Assembly (NCBI RefSeq): GCF_026236535.1
Contig: NZ_JAHTMW010000026.1
Span: 1-64,000, forward strand
Reading direction: 5' to 3'
Length of the DNA stretch: 64,000 nt
Source of the DNA: Streptomyces sp. SKN60
GTDB lineage: Bacteria; Actinomycetota; Actinomycetes; Streptomycetales; Streptomycetaceae
A program made the position numbers and the translations under genes. The notes beneath the pieces were generated by a model that did no database searches, was not told where the DNA came from, and was given only the letters and a program-made list of their open reading frames with translations. Positions 26,711 through 35,185 of the stretch are shown piece by piece; position 1 is the first letter of the stretch; the number at the start of each line of letters is the position of its first letter.

Positions 26711-27436
26711 ATGGTGGAAACACTGCCGCGCCAGACGATTGTCGATGTCCTGGAGGAGCGGCTGCGGGAAGACATCTTCGCCGGGCGCCTCCCTGCGGGC
26801 AGCTATCTGCCGCCCGAACGGGAATTCGCGAACAGCTACGGCGTCACACGCACCACGCTCAAGCACGCCTTCAGCCGACTCGCCCAGTCCGGGCTGCTCG
26901 AGACCCGGCACGGTGTCGGTACCCGGGTTCGGGACTACGCCGGGCTGGGTGGTGCCGATCTGCTGCCGGCGCTGGTCCGGCACAGCCCCAAGTGGCTGAG
27001 CGAGGTCTTCGAAGTGCGGCGCAGTATCGGTGCGTTGATCGCCTCGCGTGCGGCGGACAAGGCCACCAGCTCTCAGCTGGATGAGCTGCGGAGCTTGTTG
27101 ATCGGCGTTCGGGAGGCCGAGGGGGCCGACGCCGTGCAGCTGGCCGATGTGGAGGTGCACCGGGCGTTGGCCCGGGCCACCGGCAACCGGGTCTACGTCC
27201 TTTTGACCAATACCCTTTTCAACGCCTACCTGCCTGTGCGTTCGGTTCTTGCGGGGCCCTTCACCGACGCGCAGGTGGCTTTCGACCGGCTCGCCCAGGT
27301 GGTCGACGCCGTGGTCTCGGCGGACGCTCAGCGGGCACATGCCGCTGCCGATGCCTATCTGACCGCCACCGAGCGCGTCATGCTCGACGACCTCAAGAGG
27401 CTGGCGAAGAGCCGGGATTCCGAGGCGGCGAAGTGA
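26711..27436 (+). CDS. GntR/FadR-family transcriptional regulator
   Basis: A 241-aa regulator. Winged helix at the N-terminus: LEERLREDIFAGRLPAGSYL PPEREFANSYGVTRTTLKHAFSRLAQSGLLETRHGVGTRV. FCD effector domain from about residue 95: FEVRRSIGALIASRAADKAT, DVEVHRALARATGNRVYVLL and a closing DAYLTATERVM, with His and Asp residues placed as in metal/ligand-binding FCD proteins. GGGGAGG lies before the ATG. Its stop overlaps the GTG of the next gene, so it is cotranscribed with, and probably controls, the GMC operon; the ligand is likely the substrate or product (inference). Confidence 0.85.
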   Translation: MVETLPRQTIVDVLEERLREDIFAGRLPAGSYLPPEREFANSYGVTRTTLKHAFSRLAQSGLLETRHGVGTRVRDYAGLGGADLLPALVRHSPKWLSEVFEVRRSIGALIASRAADKATSSQLDELRSLLIGVREAEGADAVQLADVEVHRALARATGNRVYVLLTNTLFNAYLPVRSVLAGPFTDAQVAFDRLAQVVDAVVSADAQRAHAAADAYLTATERVMLDDLKRLAKSRDSEAAK

Positions 27437-28818
27437 GCGCCCGTGGCACGGCCTTTACGGAGACGATGCTCGGCACCGTTCGGCTGAACGGTGAGGACCA
27501 GGACCGTCGCATCCAGCTCGACCTGCAGGTGCACGCCGGGCAGGTACTGCTCCCCCACCGAACCACCCAGGCCCGACTCTCCGGCCGGGTCCGTATCGCT
27601 GGTTGGAGCGACGACCCGGGCGCAGAGGGCGAGCTGGAGATCTCACCGATCGCCCGCCGCAGGATCCGCTACCGGCTCACCTTCACACTGCACGGTCGCC
27701 GGGTCTTGCTCGACGGCTGGAAATCCATCTCGCCGCGCCGGCCACTGAGATCGATGACGGTGCTGCCCTACACGCTGTACGCGGGTGACGAGCGGGTCGG
27801 CACCGGCATCCTGCGCTTCCCGGTGAAGACCGCGCTGCTGCCCTTCCTCGCGAGCTTCCGTTTCCCCCGCAACGCCGAGGAGCACCTGGCTCCCCGATGG
27901 GACGGCGCCCCGGGACGTACCGAGGTCTGGTACACGACACTGACCGACCCTAAGACCGGCAATGGCGTGTGGCTGCACCACGAACTCGTCGCCCCTACGG
28001 ACGGCTCGCCCGCATTCACGCACGGGTGGATCGCGGTCTTCCCCAAGGACGAGCCGGTCGAGCACACGCGCTTCGGACCCGACCTGTGGAAGGGCACGCT
28101 TGAGGAGTCCGCGTCGGCACCCGTTGTCGCGGCCGCAGCTGGCCGTCTCAGCGGGTCTGCGGGCGGCTTCACCTGGGCGCTCACGGAGAAGGCACAGGAC
28201 GGCCCCCTGTACACGTTCCCCCGCTGGTCTTGGCGGCGGCCGTTGCTGCCCGCCACACATATGCTCCCCGCGGCCCGCTCTGCGTACAGCGGAACCGTCT
28301 CGTACGGCACGAAGGAGCTCAGTCTCGACGAGGCGCCAGGAGCGAGTGCTCGCATCTACGGGCAGGGCAACGCCCGCCGTTGGGCGTGGCTGCACGCCGA
28401 CCTCGGCGGTGGAGACGTGCTGGAGATCGTCGCTGCCGTCTCCATGCGTCCAGGGCTCAGCAAGCTTCCGCCCCTGGTCTTCCTACAGCTCCGCAAGGAC
28501 GGCAGCACCTGGCCCCGCCGTGCCGAGCGCAGCGCGGTCGGATGGGCAGGGCTCGGCCGGTTCCGCGCGGACATCGGGCTGCCTGTGTGGCGGGTGACAG
28601 GCCGGGCCGGACTGCGCCGTATCCGCGTCGAAGTGACCCTGCCCGAGGATCGCACGCTGTCGTTGGAATACGGGGATCCCGACGGCGCCACGGCGGTCTG
28701 CCACAACAGCGAGTCCGCTGACGCGGTCGTCACGCTGGAACGATGGTGGGGGCACTGGCGGCCGGAGGCGCGGTGGGCCCTCGCTGCAACCGCGCACGCC
28801 GAGGTCGGTGGACGATGA
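27433..28818 (+). CDS. Two-domain protein: cholesterol-oxidase-type accessory domain plus lipocalin-like (AttH/CrtC-type) domain
   Basis: A 461-aa protein. Residues 1-140 (AFTETMLGTVRL, RIRYRLTFTLHGRRVLLDGW KSISP, MTVLPYTLYAGDERVGTGIL) resemble the beta-rich domain found C-terminal to the GMC domain in ChoD-type cholesterol oxidases (FTE-M opening, Y-R-x-T-x-x-x-G-x-x-x-x-x-G-x-K). Residues 160-461 (VWYTTLTDPKTGNGVWLHHE, THGWIAVFPKD, NARRWAWLHADLGGGDVLEI) look like the AttH/hydroxyneurosporene-hydratase lipocalin-like fold. GTGA overlap with GntR upstream and ATGA overlap with the GMC gene downstream. The family assignment of both halves is by pattern and moderate. Confidence 0.6.
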   Translation: MSARGTAFTETMLGTVRLNGEDQDRRIQLDLQVHAGQVLLPHRTTQARLSGRVRIAGWSDDPGAEGELEISPIARRRIRYRLTFTLHGRRVLLDGWKSISPRRPLRSMTVLPYTLYAGDERVGTGILRFPVKTALLPFLASFRFPRNAEEHLAPRWDGAPGRTEVWYTTLTDPKTGNGVWLHHELVAPTDGSPAFTHGWIAVFPKDEPVEHTRFGPDLWKGTLEESASAPVVAAAAGRLSGSAGGFTWALTEKAQDGPLYTFPRWSWRRPLLPATHMLPAARSAYSGTVSYGTKELSLDEAPGASARIYGQGNARRWAWLHADLGGGDVLEIVAAVSMRPGLSKLPPLVFLQLRKDGSTWPRRAERSAVGWAGLGRFRADIGLPVWRVTGRAGLRRIRVEVTLPEDRTLSLEYGDPDGATAVCHNSESADAVVTLERWWGHWRPEARWALAATAHAEVGGR

Positions 28819-30710
28819 ACATCACCGCTCCCGAGGGCCGGAGCATCGCCGGACTTGTGGCCGCCCTTCTCGCCGACGACGGCACACAGCCCTGGACCGC
28901 CTCCGTGCCGGGGCGTCTTGCGGGCATGCTCGGTTCCATGCCTCTGCCCGCACGGGCGGGTATCCACGCAGCCGCGGCCGCCGTGGACGCGTTTGCCGTG
29001 GCCCGCACGGGTCGGCGGCTGTCAGCCCTGAGCGCAGCAAAGCGCGAAGGGGTTCTGGCGGCACTCGCCGGTCGCCGGGGTCTCCTCCCGCTGCTGGATG
29101 TGATCAAGGTGCCGGTGCTTCTCGCGGCCGGCACCGAGCGGATGGTTCACCAAGCAGGCGTGGAGAAGGCGGCGTTCGCTCCGCCCGCCGATCCGCCGCT
29201 GGACTGCACGCCTGCTGTCCACTGGCCCTCGCGTTCCACCGCCGATGCGGTGGTGGTCGGCTCCGGTGCCGGCGGCGCCATGGCCGCACGAACGTTGGCC
29301 CGTGCCGGAATGCGGGTGGTCGTACTGGAAGAGGGCGAGCACCACAGCACCGCTTCCTTCGGGCGTCGGGCGCCCCTGGACCGGTTCGCCGAGCTGTACC
29401 GGGGCGGAGGGGCGACCATCGCCCTCGGCAGGCCGCCGCTGCTGCTGCCGACGGGGCGGGCGGTGGGCGGCACGACCGTGGTCAACTCCGGTACCTGCTA
29501 CCGCACCCCGGACCACGTCCTCAAGCGATGGCGGGCCACCCACGGCTTCGCGCTCGCCGAATCCTTCGGCCCGTATCTCGACGAGGTCGAACGCACCGTG
29601 CGAGTGGCGCCCCAGCCCCTCGATGCCATCGGCAACAACGGACTGCTCACCCTGACCGGGGCGGAGCGCCTGGGCTGGCGGGCAGCCCCGCTGCGCCGCA
29701 ACGCACCCGGCTGCCGGGGCTCGTGCCAGTGCGTCGTGGGTTGTCCCACCGGCGCGAAGCAGAGCGTGCAGCTCTCCGTGCTGCCCGATGCTTGCGCGGC
29801 CGGCGCCCGCATCGTCACCGGTGCCCGGGTGCTACGGCTCCTCACTGAAGACGACCGGCCCGGCGGCGCACGAGCCTGCGGGGTGCTGGTGCGGCGCCTG
29901 GACGGCAGCGAGCTCGAAATACTCAGTCCACTGGTGGTCATCGCGGCGGGCGCACTGGAGTCACCCCCGCTGCTGCGGCGCTCTGGCCTTGGTCGGCATC
30001 CCCGGCTGGGCCGCAATCTGAGTGTTCACCCGGCAACCAGCGTCGCCGGCCGCTTTGCCGAACCCGTGATCGCGTGGCAGGGCGTTCTGCAGAGCGTGGG
30101 GGTGGAGGAGCTTCACGGTGACGGTGTGCTGATCGAAGCGACGGCCACCCCTCCTGGTATGGGCAGCTTCGTCCTGCCCGGCATCGGGCGGGAATTGCGG
30201 CAGGAGATGGAGGGTGCCAACCATCTCGCCACCCTCGGCGCGATGATCGCCGACAGGCCCTCGGGCCGTGTTCTCGGACGGCATCGCACACTGCTGCGCT
30301 ACGACCTTGACCCCCGCGACGCCAATCAGCTTCTGACCGCCGTACATGCGATGGGCCGACTGCTCTTCGCCGCAGGCGCCGAGGAAGTCCTCACCGGAAT
30401 CCCCACGGCCCCCCGTGCCCGCAGTATGGAGAGCCTCGACACGCTGTTGGCTACCGTGAGCGCCCGCCAGCTGCACCTGTCGGCGTTCCACCCCACCGGC
30501 ACCGTCGCCGCCGGCGCCGATCCGCAGACGGCACCGGCCGACTCGTGCGGTCGGCTTCGCGGAGTCCACGGAGTCCTGGTGGTCGACGGTTCACTTCTTC
30601 CGAGCTGCCCCGAGGTCAATCCGCAGCTCAGCATCATGGCCGCCGCGCTCGCGGTCACCGAGAATCATCTGTCGGGCACCCGGAGGTGTGTTGATCGTGA
30701 GCGGTGTTAG
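28815..30710 (+). CDS. GMC-family oxidoreductase with N-terminal small-subunit-like domain
   Basis: A 631-aa protein. Residues 1-130 are helical (GRLAGMLGSMPLPARAGIHA, LSALSAAKREGVLAALAGRR) and resemble a fused gluconate-dehydrogenase small subunit. The FAD Rossmann motif ADAVVVGSGAGGAMAARTLA RAGMRVVVLEEGE follows. Then GRAVGGTTVVNSGTCYRTP, the Cys-rich loop GCRGSCQCVVGCPTGAKQSV, and a C-terminal catalytic block SAFHPTGTVAAGADP with NPQLSIMAAALAVTE. The canonical H-P-M-G-T-C-R-M-G is altered at the C-R positions. It is the last gene of the GntR operon and convergent with the FKBP gene. Long-chain alcohol or sterol substrate is inferred only. Confidence 0.85.
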   Translation: MNITAPEGRSIAGLVAALLADDGTQPWTASVPGRLAGMLGSMPLPARAGIHAAAAAVDAFAVARTGRRLSALSAAKREGVLAALAGRRGLLPLLDVIKVPVLLAAGTERMVHQAGVEKAAFAPPADPPLDCTPAVHWPSRSTADAVVVGSGAGGAMAARTLARAGMRVVVLEEGEHHSTASFGRRAPLDRFAELYRGGGATIALGRPPLLLPTGRAVGGTTVVNSGTCYRTPDHVLKRWRATHGFALAESFGPYLDEVERTVRVAPQPLDAIGNNGLLTLTGAERLGWRAAPLRRNAPGCRGSCQCVVGCPTGAKQSVQLSVLPDACAAGARIVTGARVLRLLTEDDRPGGARACGVLVRRLDGSELEILSPLVVIAAGALESPPLLRRSGLGRHPRLGRNLSVHPATSVAGRFAEPVIAWQGVLQSVGVEELHGDGVLIEATATPPGMGSFVLPGIGRELRQEMEGANHLATLGAMIADRPSGRVLGRHRTLLRYDLDPRDANQLLTAVHAMGRLLFAAGAEEVLTGIPTAPRARSMESLDTLLATVSARQLHLSAFHPTGTVAAGADPQTAPADSCGRLRGVHGVLVVDGSLLPSCPEVNPQLSIMAAALAVTENHLSGTRRCVDRERC

Positions 30711-30817
30711 CGCGCGCTGACGGTTCTTGATCACGGGATGTGCAACGCCATTGGCTGGTTCGGTGTTCAGACGCCGGAAACACCATGACGACCAGCGTGA
30801 GCGGGATTGGCCTCAGG

Positions 30818-31861
30818 TCACAGGGTGAGGAGGATGTCGACGGCGTAGACAAGGGTGGCGTTCCTCGGAACCGGGCCGTGGCCGGTGGGACCGTAGCCAA
30901 GGGCGGGTGGGATGACGAGCAGCAGACGAGTGCCCGCCCTTTGGCCGACCAGAGCCTGATCCCAGCCCTTGATGCTCTCCCCGGTACCGAGCCGGATCGC
31001 GAAGGGCTGCTCGCCCGGCCAGGCGGAGGCGAACAGCTTTGCCGTGTTCTTGCCCTGATTCTCCTTCCAGGTCGCGCCTGCGTAACGCAACACCACCCGC
31101 TGACCGCGTTTCACCTGCGGCCCACTGCCCTGGACCAACACGCGCGAAACCAGCCCCTTGGGCGGAGGCCCCGCCGGCACCGCGATCTTCACCTCGGTGG
31201 AGTTGTTCGCCCGAACCTGCGGCAGTCCGTCCGGGACCGGCATCTGCTTCCCGACCACCGCGGTGGTCGGGGAGGTTGCCTGCTTCAGATCCAGCACGAA
31301 GGCGACGCTGTCCTTGTCCGTCAATCCGAGTGACTGGAGGCGGTCCAGGCCGAACGCGCGCCCCGGAGGCAGGATGGCCAGCACCCGGCTGCCCACCTTC
31401 TGCCCGACGATGTTCGCGTCCAAAGCCCGCAGCAGCGTCCCGTCGCCGGCCACGAACACCTGCGGCTCACCGCCCTCGCCGTAGGAGGACATCAGCTTGC
31501 GTCCGGACTTCCATACCGTTGCGGTGTAGTCCGCAGCTACAACATCCCCCTTGCGGATCAGAGGACCGTTCCCCGCGGTCACGGCACGCACCACGAGCTT
31601 GTCCGACGGTGCCGACTTCGGGATACGCACCTGCGGCTCCCTGCCGAACCCGCCTGTGACCACTGGCATCGCCCCCGCAGACGCCACCGCCCTCGGCAAC
31701 GGCGGCAACGGCTTCGCCGACGGCGCGGCGCTTGCCGCGGCTCTCCCCTCAGTCGCCGGATCACCAGAGGTACATCCCGACACCAGCAGCATCGAGGTCA
31801 GCACCACCGGAGCAGCTCTGAGCATCAATCGACGCGAGTACGAAGAAATGGCATCTTGCAT
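30818..31861 (-). CDS. FKBP-type peptidyl-prolyl isomerase lipoprotein, two FKBP domains
   Basis: A 347-aa lipoprotein. Lipobox LLVSG-C after a basic, hydrophobic leader (RRLMLRAAPVVLTSM). An Ala/Pro-rich spacer follows. FKBP domain 1 (about 95-200) has GPLIRKGDVVAADYTATVWK, GDGTLLRALDANIVGQKVGS RVLAILPP and SVAFVLDLKQA. Domain 2 (about 225-347) has PQVKRGQRVVLRYAGATWK, TGESIKGWDQALVGQRAGTR LLLVIPPALGYG and TLVYAVDILLTL, the canonical FKBP end. Domain 1 lacks the G-Y-G loop, so it may be inactive. ATG 31861 is the likeliest start; the frame is open to 31897. A paralogue with one domain lies at 54693. Confidence 0.85.
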   Translation of the reverse strand: MQDAISSYSRRLMLRAAPVVLTSMLLVSGCTSGDPATEGRAAASAAPSAKPLPPLPRAVASAGAMPVVTGGFGREPQVRIPKSAPSDKLVVRAVTAGNGPLIRKGDVVAADYTATVWKSGRKLMSSYGEGGEPQVFVAGDGTLLRALDANIVGQKVGSRVLAILPPGRAFGLDRLQSLGLTDKDSVAFVLDLKQATSPTTAVVGKQMPVPDGLPQVRANNSTEVKIAVPAGPPPKGLVSRVLVQGSGPQVKRGQRVVLRYAGATWKENQGKNTAKLFASAWPGEQPFAIRLGTGESIKGWDQALVGQRAGTRLLLVIPPALGYGPTGHGPVPRNATLVYAVDILLTL

Positions 31862-31896
31862 GACCACGACCATCCAGCGGTCTTCAATGATTCGCA

Positions 31897-31913
31897 TGAG
31901 GAATGGCTGCTCA
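31897..31913. promoter_or_regulatory. TGAGTA-type palindrome, degenerate
   Basis: TGAGGA-ATGGC-TGCTCA, one mismatch in each half but still self-symmetric at the outer TGAG/CTCA. It lies 35 bp upstream of the FKBP lipoprotein start. A weaker member of the set. Confidence 0.3.
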
Positions 31914-31940
31914 ACGCATGCGAAGAGGCGCTGGACATCC

Positions 31941-31975
31941 CGATGCTCCTCTCCCGGGGCAGGAGAGGAGCATCG
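31941..31975. repeat. 14-bp perfect hairpin
   Basis: CGATGCTCCTCTCC pairs perfectly with GGAGAGGAGCATCG around a 7-nt loop. No T-run follows on either strand. It lies in a gene-free stretch upstream of the FKBP gene: possibly a terminator for upstream transcription or a processed RNA structure. Confidence 0.6.
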
Positions 31976-32674
31976 CCTGATCCGCCCTGCTCACGCCTTT
32001 GCGTCACCCCTCGTGTGCGTGGGTGTCCAAGGGGGCTGGTCCAGGGCCAATCCTTCACGCACGGGGTGGGCATCCCAGCGGCTGATGCACGGAAGCGGGA
32101 CGCGCCGTGCAGTCGGGCACCTCAAGCGATTCGCCCCCTCCATCTAGGGCAAGTGGATGTCGACGCAGCGCCGGCGGAGAGAGCGGTATCCGTCCGCTCT
32201 TCGCGATGACCACTCCGTGCAGCACGGATGGATGGGGCATGTTTGTGACGGTGCCGTTCACCTTGGGCATACACAGCGTTGCGCCTGCCTCGGCCGATCC
32301 CCGAGCCGTGGCGAGGAGCCTGCCGTTCTTGAGGCGTCACGGGCATCGCCCATGCGCTCCGGCAGCCGCGGAGAGAAACCTCTTCGGATGTGGAGGAGGG
32401 GGACGGGTCCGACACTCCGCTGCTCCACAGGGCTCTCCCAGCAGAGAGGGGCAACACGCGCGCAGGCTTCCCGATACCGGGCACGTCCAGGGGCGTCTGA
32501 GCTTCTCCGACGCCCCTGGAAAGGGCACAAGCCCGACACACTGATCGCGCCCGATCCGGTCCGCGCCACGCCTCGGAGACCCTGCACAGGGGCTTGGGGC
32601 AACGTGGCCGGTTCGGCGCCGGCCGCTGAGCTGTGATCGCGTGGTCCAGAGAAACTGCACATCAGGCCTCAATT
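31976..32674. other. Gene-free stretch with strong inverted repeats
   Basis: About 700 bp without a convincing gene on either strand. Open frames are Arg/Pro-rich. It holds the hairpin at 32486-32520 and separates the FKBP gene from the Rieske operon. A small RNA is possible but cannot be shown. Confidence 0.45.
32486..32520. terminator. 12-bp perfect hairpin, terminator-like
   Basis: TCCAGGGGCGTC (32486-32497) pairs perfectly with GACGCCCCTGGA (32509-32520) over an 11-nt loop. GC-rich stem without a T-run, typical of actinomycete terminators. Confidence 0.5.
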
Positions 32675-32691
32675 TGAGTAGCGAATGCTCT
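32675..32691. promoter_or_regulatory. TGAGTA-N5-TACTCA palindrome
   Basis: TGAGTA-GCGAA-TGCTCT, one mismatch in GAGTA/TACTC, 109 bp upstream of the Rieske protein start. Confidence 0.45.
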
Positions 32692-32800
32692 CCGCTGCGC
32701 CTGAGCCTCGTCGCAACCATCGGGCTACGCCACATCCGGCACCCTCAGAGGGGCATCAGCAGAGATTTCGGATCCTGCGCCCCATTGATTGGAGAACCCA

Positions 32801-33259
32801 TTGCCCTCCGCGCACGACAATCCCACCGACGGTCTCTCCGCAGCTCCTGGCCGACGCCTGGTCGTGACGGGGCTTGTCGCCTTCGCCGCCGGTGCCGCAG
32901 GCGCCACGCTCTCTGGCTGCGGAGGCAAGCAGGGCGGCGGCAGTGCCGTTCAAGAGGCCGCCGAGGCCGCTGCCAAGAACCTGGCGCGTCTTGACGAAGT
33001 TCCCAAGGACGGTGGGTTGGTGGTCGATCACGCCAAGGTCGTGCTGGTTCGGGGAGGCGGCGATGACATCAAGGCCTTCTCCGCCATCTGCACTCACCAG
33101 GGCTGCACCGTGGCCCAGGTCGCCAAGGGCGAGATCCATTGCCCTTGCCACGGCAGCCGCTTCGACGCCGCCACAGGCAATCCCGTGGCCGGGCCTGCCA
33201 CCAAGCCACTGGCACGCGTGTCCGTACGCGTCGACAACGGGATCGTCGTCACCGGCTGA
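32801..33259 (+). CDS. Rieske [2Fe-2S] lipoprotein
   Basis: A 152-aa protein. The TTG at 32801 was chosen because GGAG ends 6 nt before it. N-terminus: PGRRLVVTGLVAFAAGAAGA then the lipobox LSG-C, a Tat-type lipoprotein leader. The Rieske cluster motifs CTHQGCTV and CPCHGSRFDA give two Cys and two His, followed by PATKPLARVSVRVDNGIVVT at the end. It should be an exported, membrane-tethered electron carrier. It precedes the small protein at 33314 by 54 bp. Nothing identifies its partner, but the nearby GMC oxidoreductases are candidates. Confidence 0.9.
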   Translation: MPSAHDNPTDGLSAAPGRRLVVTGLVAFAAGAAGATLSGCGGKQGGGSAVQEAAEAAAKNLARLDEVPKDGGLVVDHAKVVLVRGGGDDIKAFSAICTHQGCTVAQVAKGEIHCPCHGSRFDAATGNPVAGPATKPLARVSVRVDNGIVVTG

Positions 33260-33313
33260 CCGTCTCACGAAGCCACGTCAAATCACACTACAAAGCAGAT
33301 GGGAAGAACTGAT

Positions 33314-33688
33314 ATGCCCGGCACGTTCTATGTCGACCAGGAGCAGACCTTCAAGGCTGTGATCTTCCTGAGCTCGGCCCCGAGAATGGCTTACGGTGCC
33401 AGCGACAAGCAGGACACGACCAAGGATGGAGTCCCCAAGTGGGAGATCCAAGTCGCTGCCACCTTCGAGCACTTCGGCCGTCTCGAGAACGAGGTCCTCA
33501 AGGTCAACATGATCTCGTACACGGATCCCGGTGAGGCCATCGGTCTCCCCCAGCCGGTTGAACTGGTCGGTTTCCGGGTCCGCGTCCACCCCGTTGAGAA
33601 GCGCCTGGACAAGAACGGCGTCGAGCGGATCACGGGTGGCACAGCTTCCTACCAGGCCGACGGCATCACTGCGCTTTCCGCTGCCTGA
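33314..33688 (+). CDS. Small protein of the actinomycete integrative-element/plasmid type
   Basis: A 124-aa protein: PGTFYVDQEQTFKAVIFLSS, APRMAYGASDKQDTTKDGVP KWEIQVAATFEH, LPQPVELVGFRVRVHPVEK and YQADGITALSAA. I recognise the SAPRMAYG and DKQDTTKDGVPKW pattern from small hypothetical proteins encoded next to replication and transfer genes of actinomycete integrative elements and plasmids. No replicase, TraB or integrase is seen nearby, so it may be a stranded relic. GGGAAG precedes the ATG at 33314. Function unknown. Confidence 0.6.
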   Translation: MPGTFYVDQEQTFKAVIFLSSAPRMAYGASDKQDTTKDGVPKWEIQVAATFEHFGRLENEVLKVNMISYTDPGEAIGLPQPVELVGFRVRVHPVEKRLDKNGVERITGGTASYQADGITALSAA

Positions 33689-33689
33689 C

Positions 33690-33885
33690 AACGTCCTTGG
33701 CTAATACCGAAGCCCGCCGCGAGCTGCCGCAGAGTGTCGTTCTTCCGCAGACACACCAGTGCGACCAGGGCGCGTTGACGGTGACAGTCGGCATCAGCGG
33801 TCACCCTCCTGGGTGACGATAAGCGTCGTGACCCACTCCACCAGGGCATGTGCGGGACATCGAGTAAGGCAGGATAAGAAACCAC
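33690..33885 (-). pseudogene. IS5-type transposase N-terminal remnant
   Basis: The minus frame reads MVSYPALLDVPH, RQRALVALVCLRKNDTLRQL AAGFGIS, matching the start of the element at 33970-34777 (MVPCPAALDLPHAVVEW). Truncated directly against that element, so the two are in tandem. Confidence 0.65.
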
Positions 33886-33945
33886 GAGGCCCCCGAGGTT
33901 ACGAGCAACGGATGTAAGACATCCCGCTCAACGCCCGGGGGCCTC
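33886..33945. repeat. 10-bp inverted repeat at the upstream end of the IS5-type remnant
   Basis: GAGGCCCCCG (33886-33895) and CGGGGGCCTC (33936-33945) are perfect inverted repeats 40 bp apart, just upstream of the remnant transposase start. They are probably part of the element's end or its transcription barrier. Confidence 0.5.
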
Positions 33946-33969
33946 ACGCGTCACATCCCCCGGCCGTCA

Positions 33970-34777
33970 CCCGATCAGTGAGCGTTTTCAGCGTTGCCGC
34001 TCCAGGGTGAGGATGGCTGCGGCGATGACGGTCATGTGGTTGGGGTTGCAGCGGGCTCTGCGGAAGATTCGCCAGGACTTCAGTCGCGGGATGCTTCGTT
34101 CGACCGGTGCTCGTGCCGCTGACAGGGCCCGGTTGATCGTCTGCTGGGTCGTGGTGAGGTCCCGGCCGGGTAGCCGTCTGATCGGCGTGGTCACCCAGGG
34201 GCCGGCGCCGATGTAGGCGCGGTCGACGAGGACAAGAACGCCTGGCGTTCGCAGATCCGGAGGATGCGGTGGGTGCGGGCCGCGGTCAGATCATGGGTGC
34301 GGCCGGGCAGCGCGGGCGAGTTCCACAGCAGCTTGCCCGAGGGATCGGCGACGACCTGCACGTTCACGCCGTGGCGGCGGTGCTCCTGGGAGAAGTCGGC
34401 CCGGCTGTCGCCGACGCGGTCGCACTCGGCGAGTGTCCCGTCGAGCAGGACGTGATCGAGATCCGTCTCGCGCAGGACCCGCAGGAGGCCGGGCGCCCTT
34501 CGGGACAGGTGATCGACGACGGCCGTGACGTAGGCGTGGGCAGTGCCGACAGATGTGTCGAAGCCGGCAGCGATCCGCGCGAGCGTCTCGTGCCGGCGAA
34601 CGTGGACCAGACCGCCGAGAGCTCGCCGGTGAGGCGGCGGCTTGAAGCGTCGGTCACCCTCACGGGTGACGATGAACATGGACAGCCACTCGACCACAGC
34701 GTGCGGCAGGTCGAGTGCGGCAGGACAGGGAACCAACGAGGCTCCTGCGCTGAAGAGTTGAGACGTCGAACACCTCT
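33970..34777 (-). mobile_element. IS5-type insertion element, copy A (transposase in two frames)
   Basis: The transposase starts ATG 34736: LPHAVVEWLSMFIVTREGDR, then ARIAAGFDTSVGTAHAYVTA VVDHL (HTH), DHVLLDGTLAECDRVGDSRA (first DDE Asp) and LPGRTHDLTAARTHRI. The first frame ends at 34191. The rest, TPIRRLPGRDLTTTQQTINR and APVERSIPRLKSWRIFRRAR CNP, is in the other frame (to 33988), with the crossover around ICERQ|VLVLVDRAYIGAG. Copy B has the same crossover, so it predates duplication; IS5 elements of the IS427 group can use frameshifting. A 12-bp direct repeat CCGTCACCCGAT brackets the element (33964-33975 and 34817-34828). True ends are not resolved. Confidence 0.8.
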
Positions 34778-35185
34778 CTCAACGGCACGGAAGCCTTGTG
34801 CGTCGCGGACGTCAGCCCGTCACCCGATTGGTGGCCGCTCTGAAAGAGCTCAGTCGCAGTCTCTTGCTCGGTTCGTCGTGAAGGACATCGTCGTCCTCGT
34901 CACAGCATCCTTCGTCACGGAGGGGGAGGGTGATCCAAACACCCTTGCCCCGCCGTCCGCGACCCGCCGGACGACGCAGATGCAGCCCGCCGAGGCCGTC
35001 ACCTCGGCGACAGTGACCAGCGCGCCGGTCGCCAGCAGCGGTGCAGAGCCCGGGTGGTACGGGTGCCGGCCGTGCACGGCAGGCGAGGACGGACACGACG
35101 GAGGCGAAATCGAGGGGACCCATTGTGTCCCCCACGGCTGCGGCCGGGGAGTTCAGCCTCCTGGCGGCCTCGTTGCGCTTCTCCC
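34778..35185. other. Spacer between IS copy A and the thioesterase gene
   Basis: About 400 bp. A minus-strand frame contains VAEVTASAG and another GKGVWITLPLRDEG, faintly like the end of a sensor-kinase ATPase domain, but too short and broken to call a gene. Confidence 0.35.
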
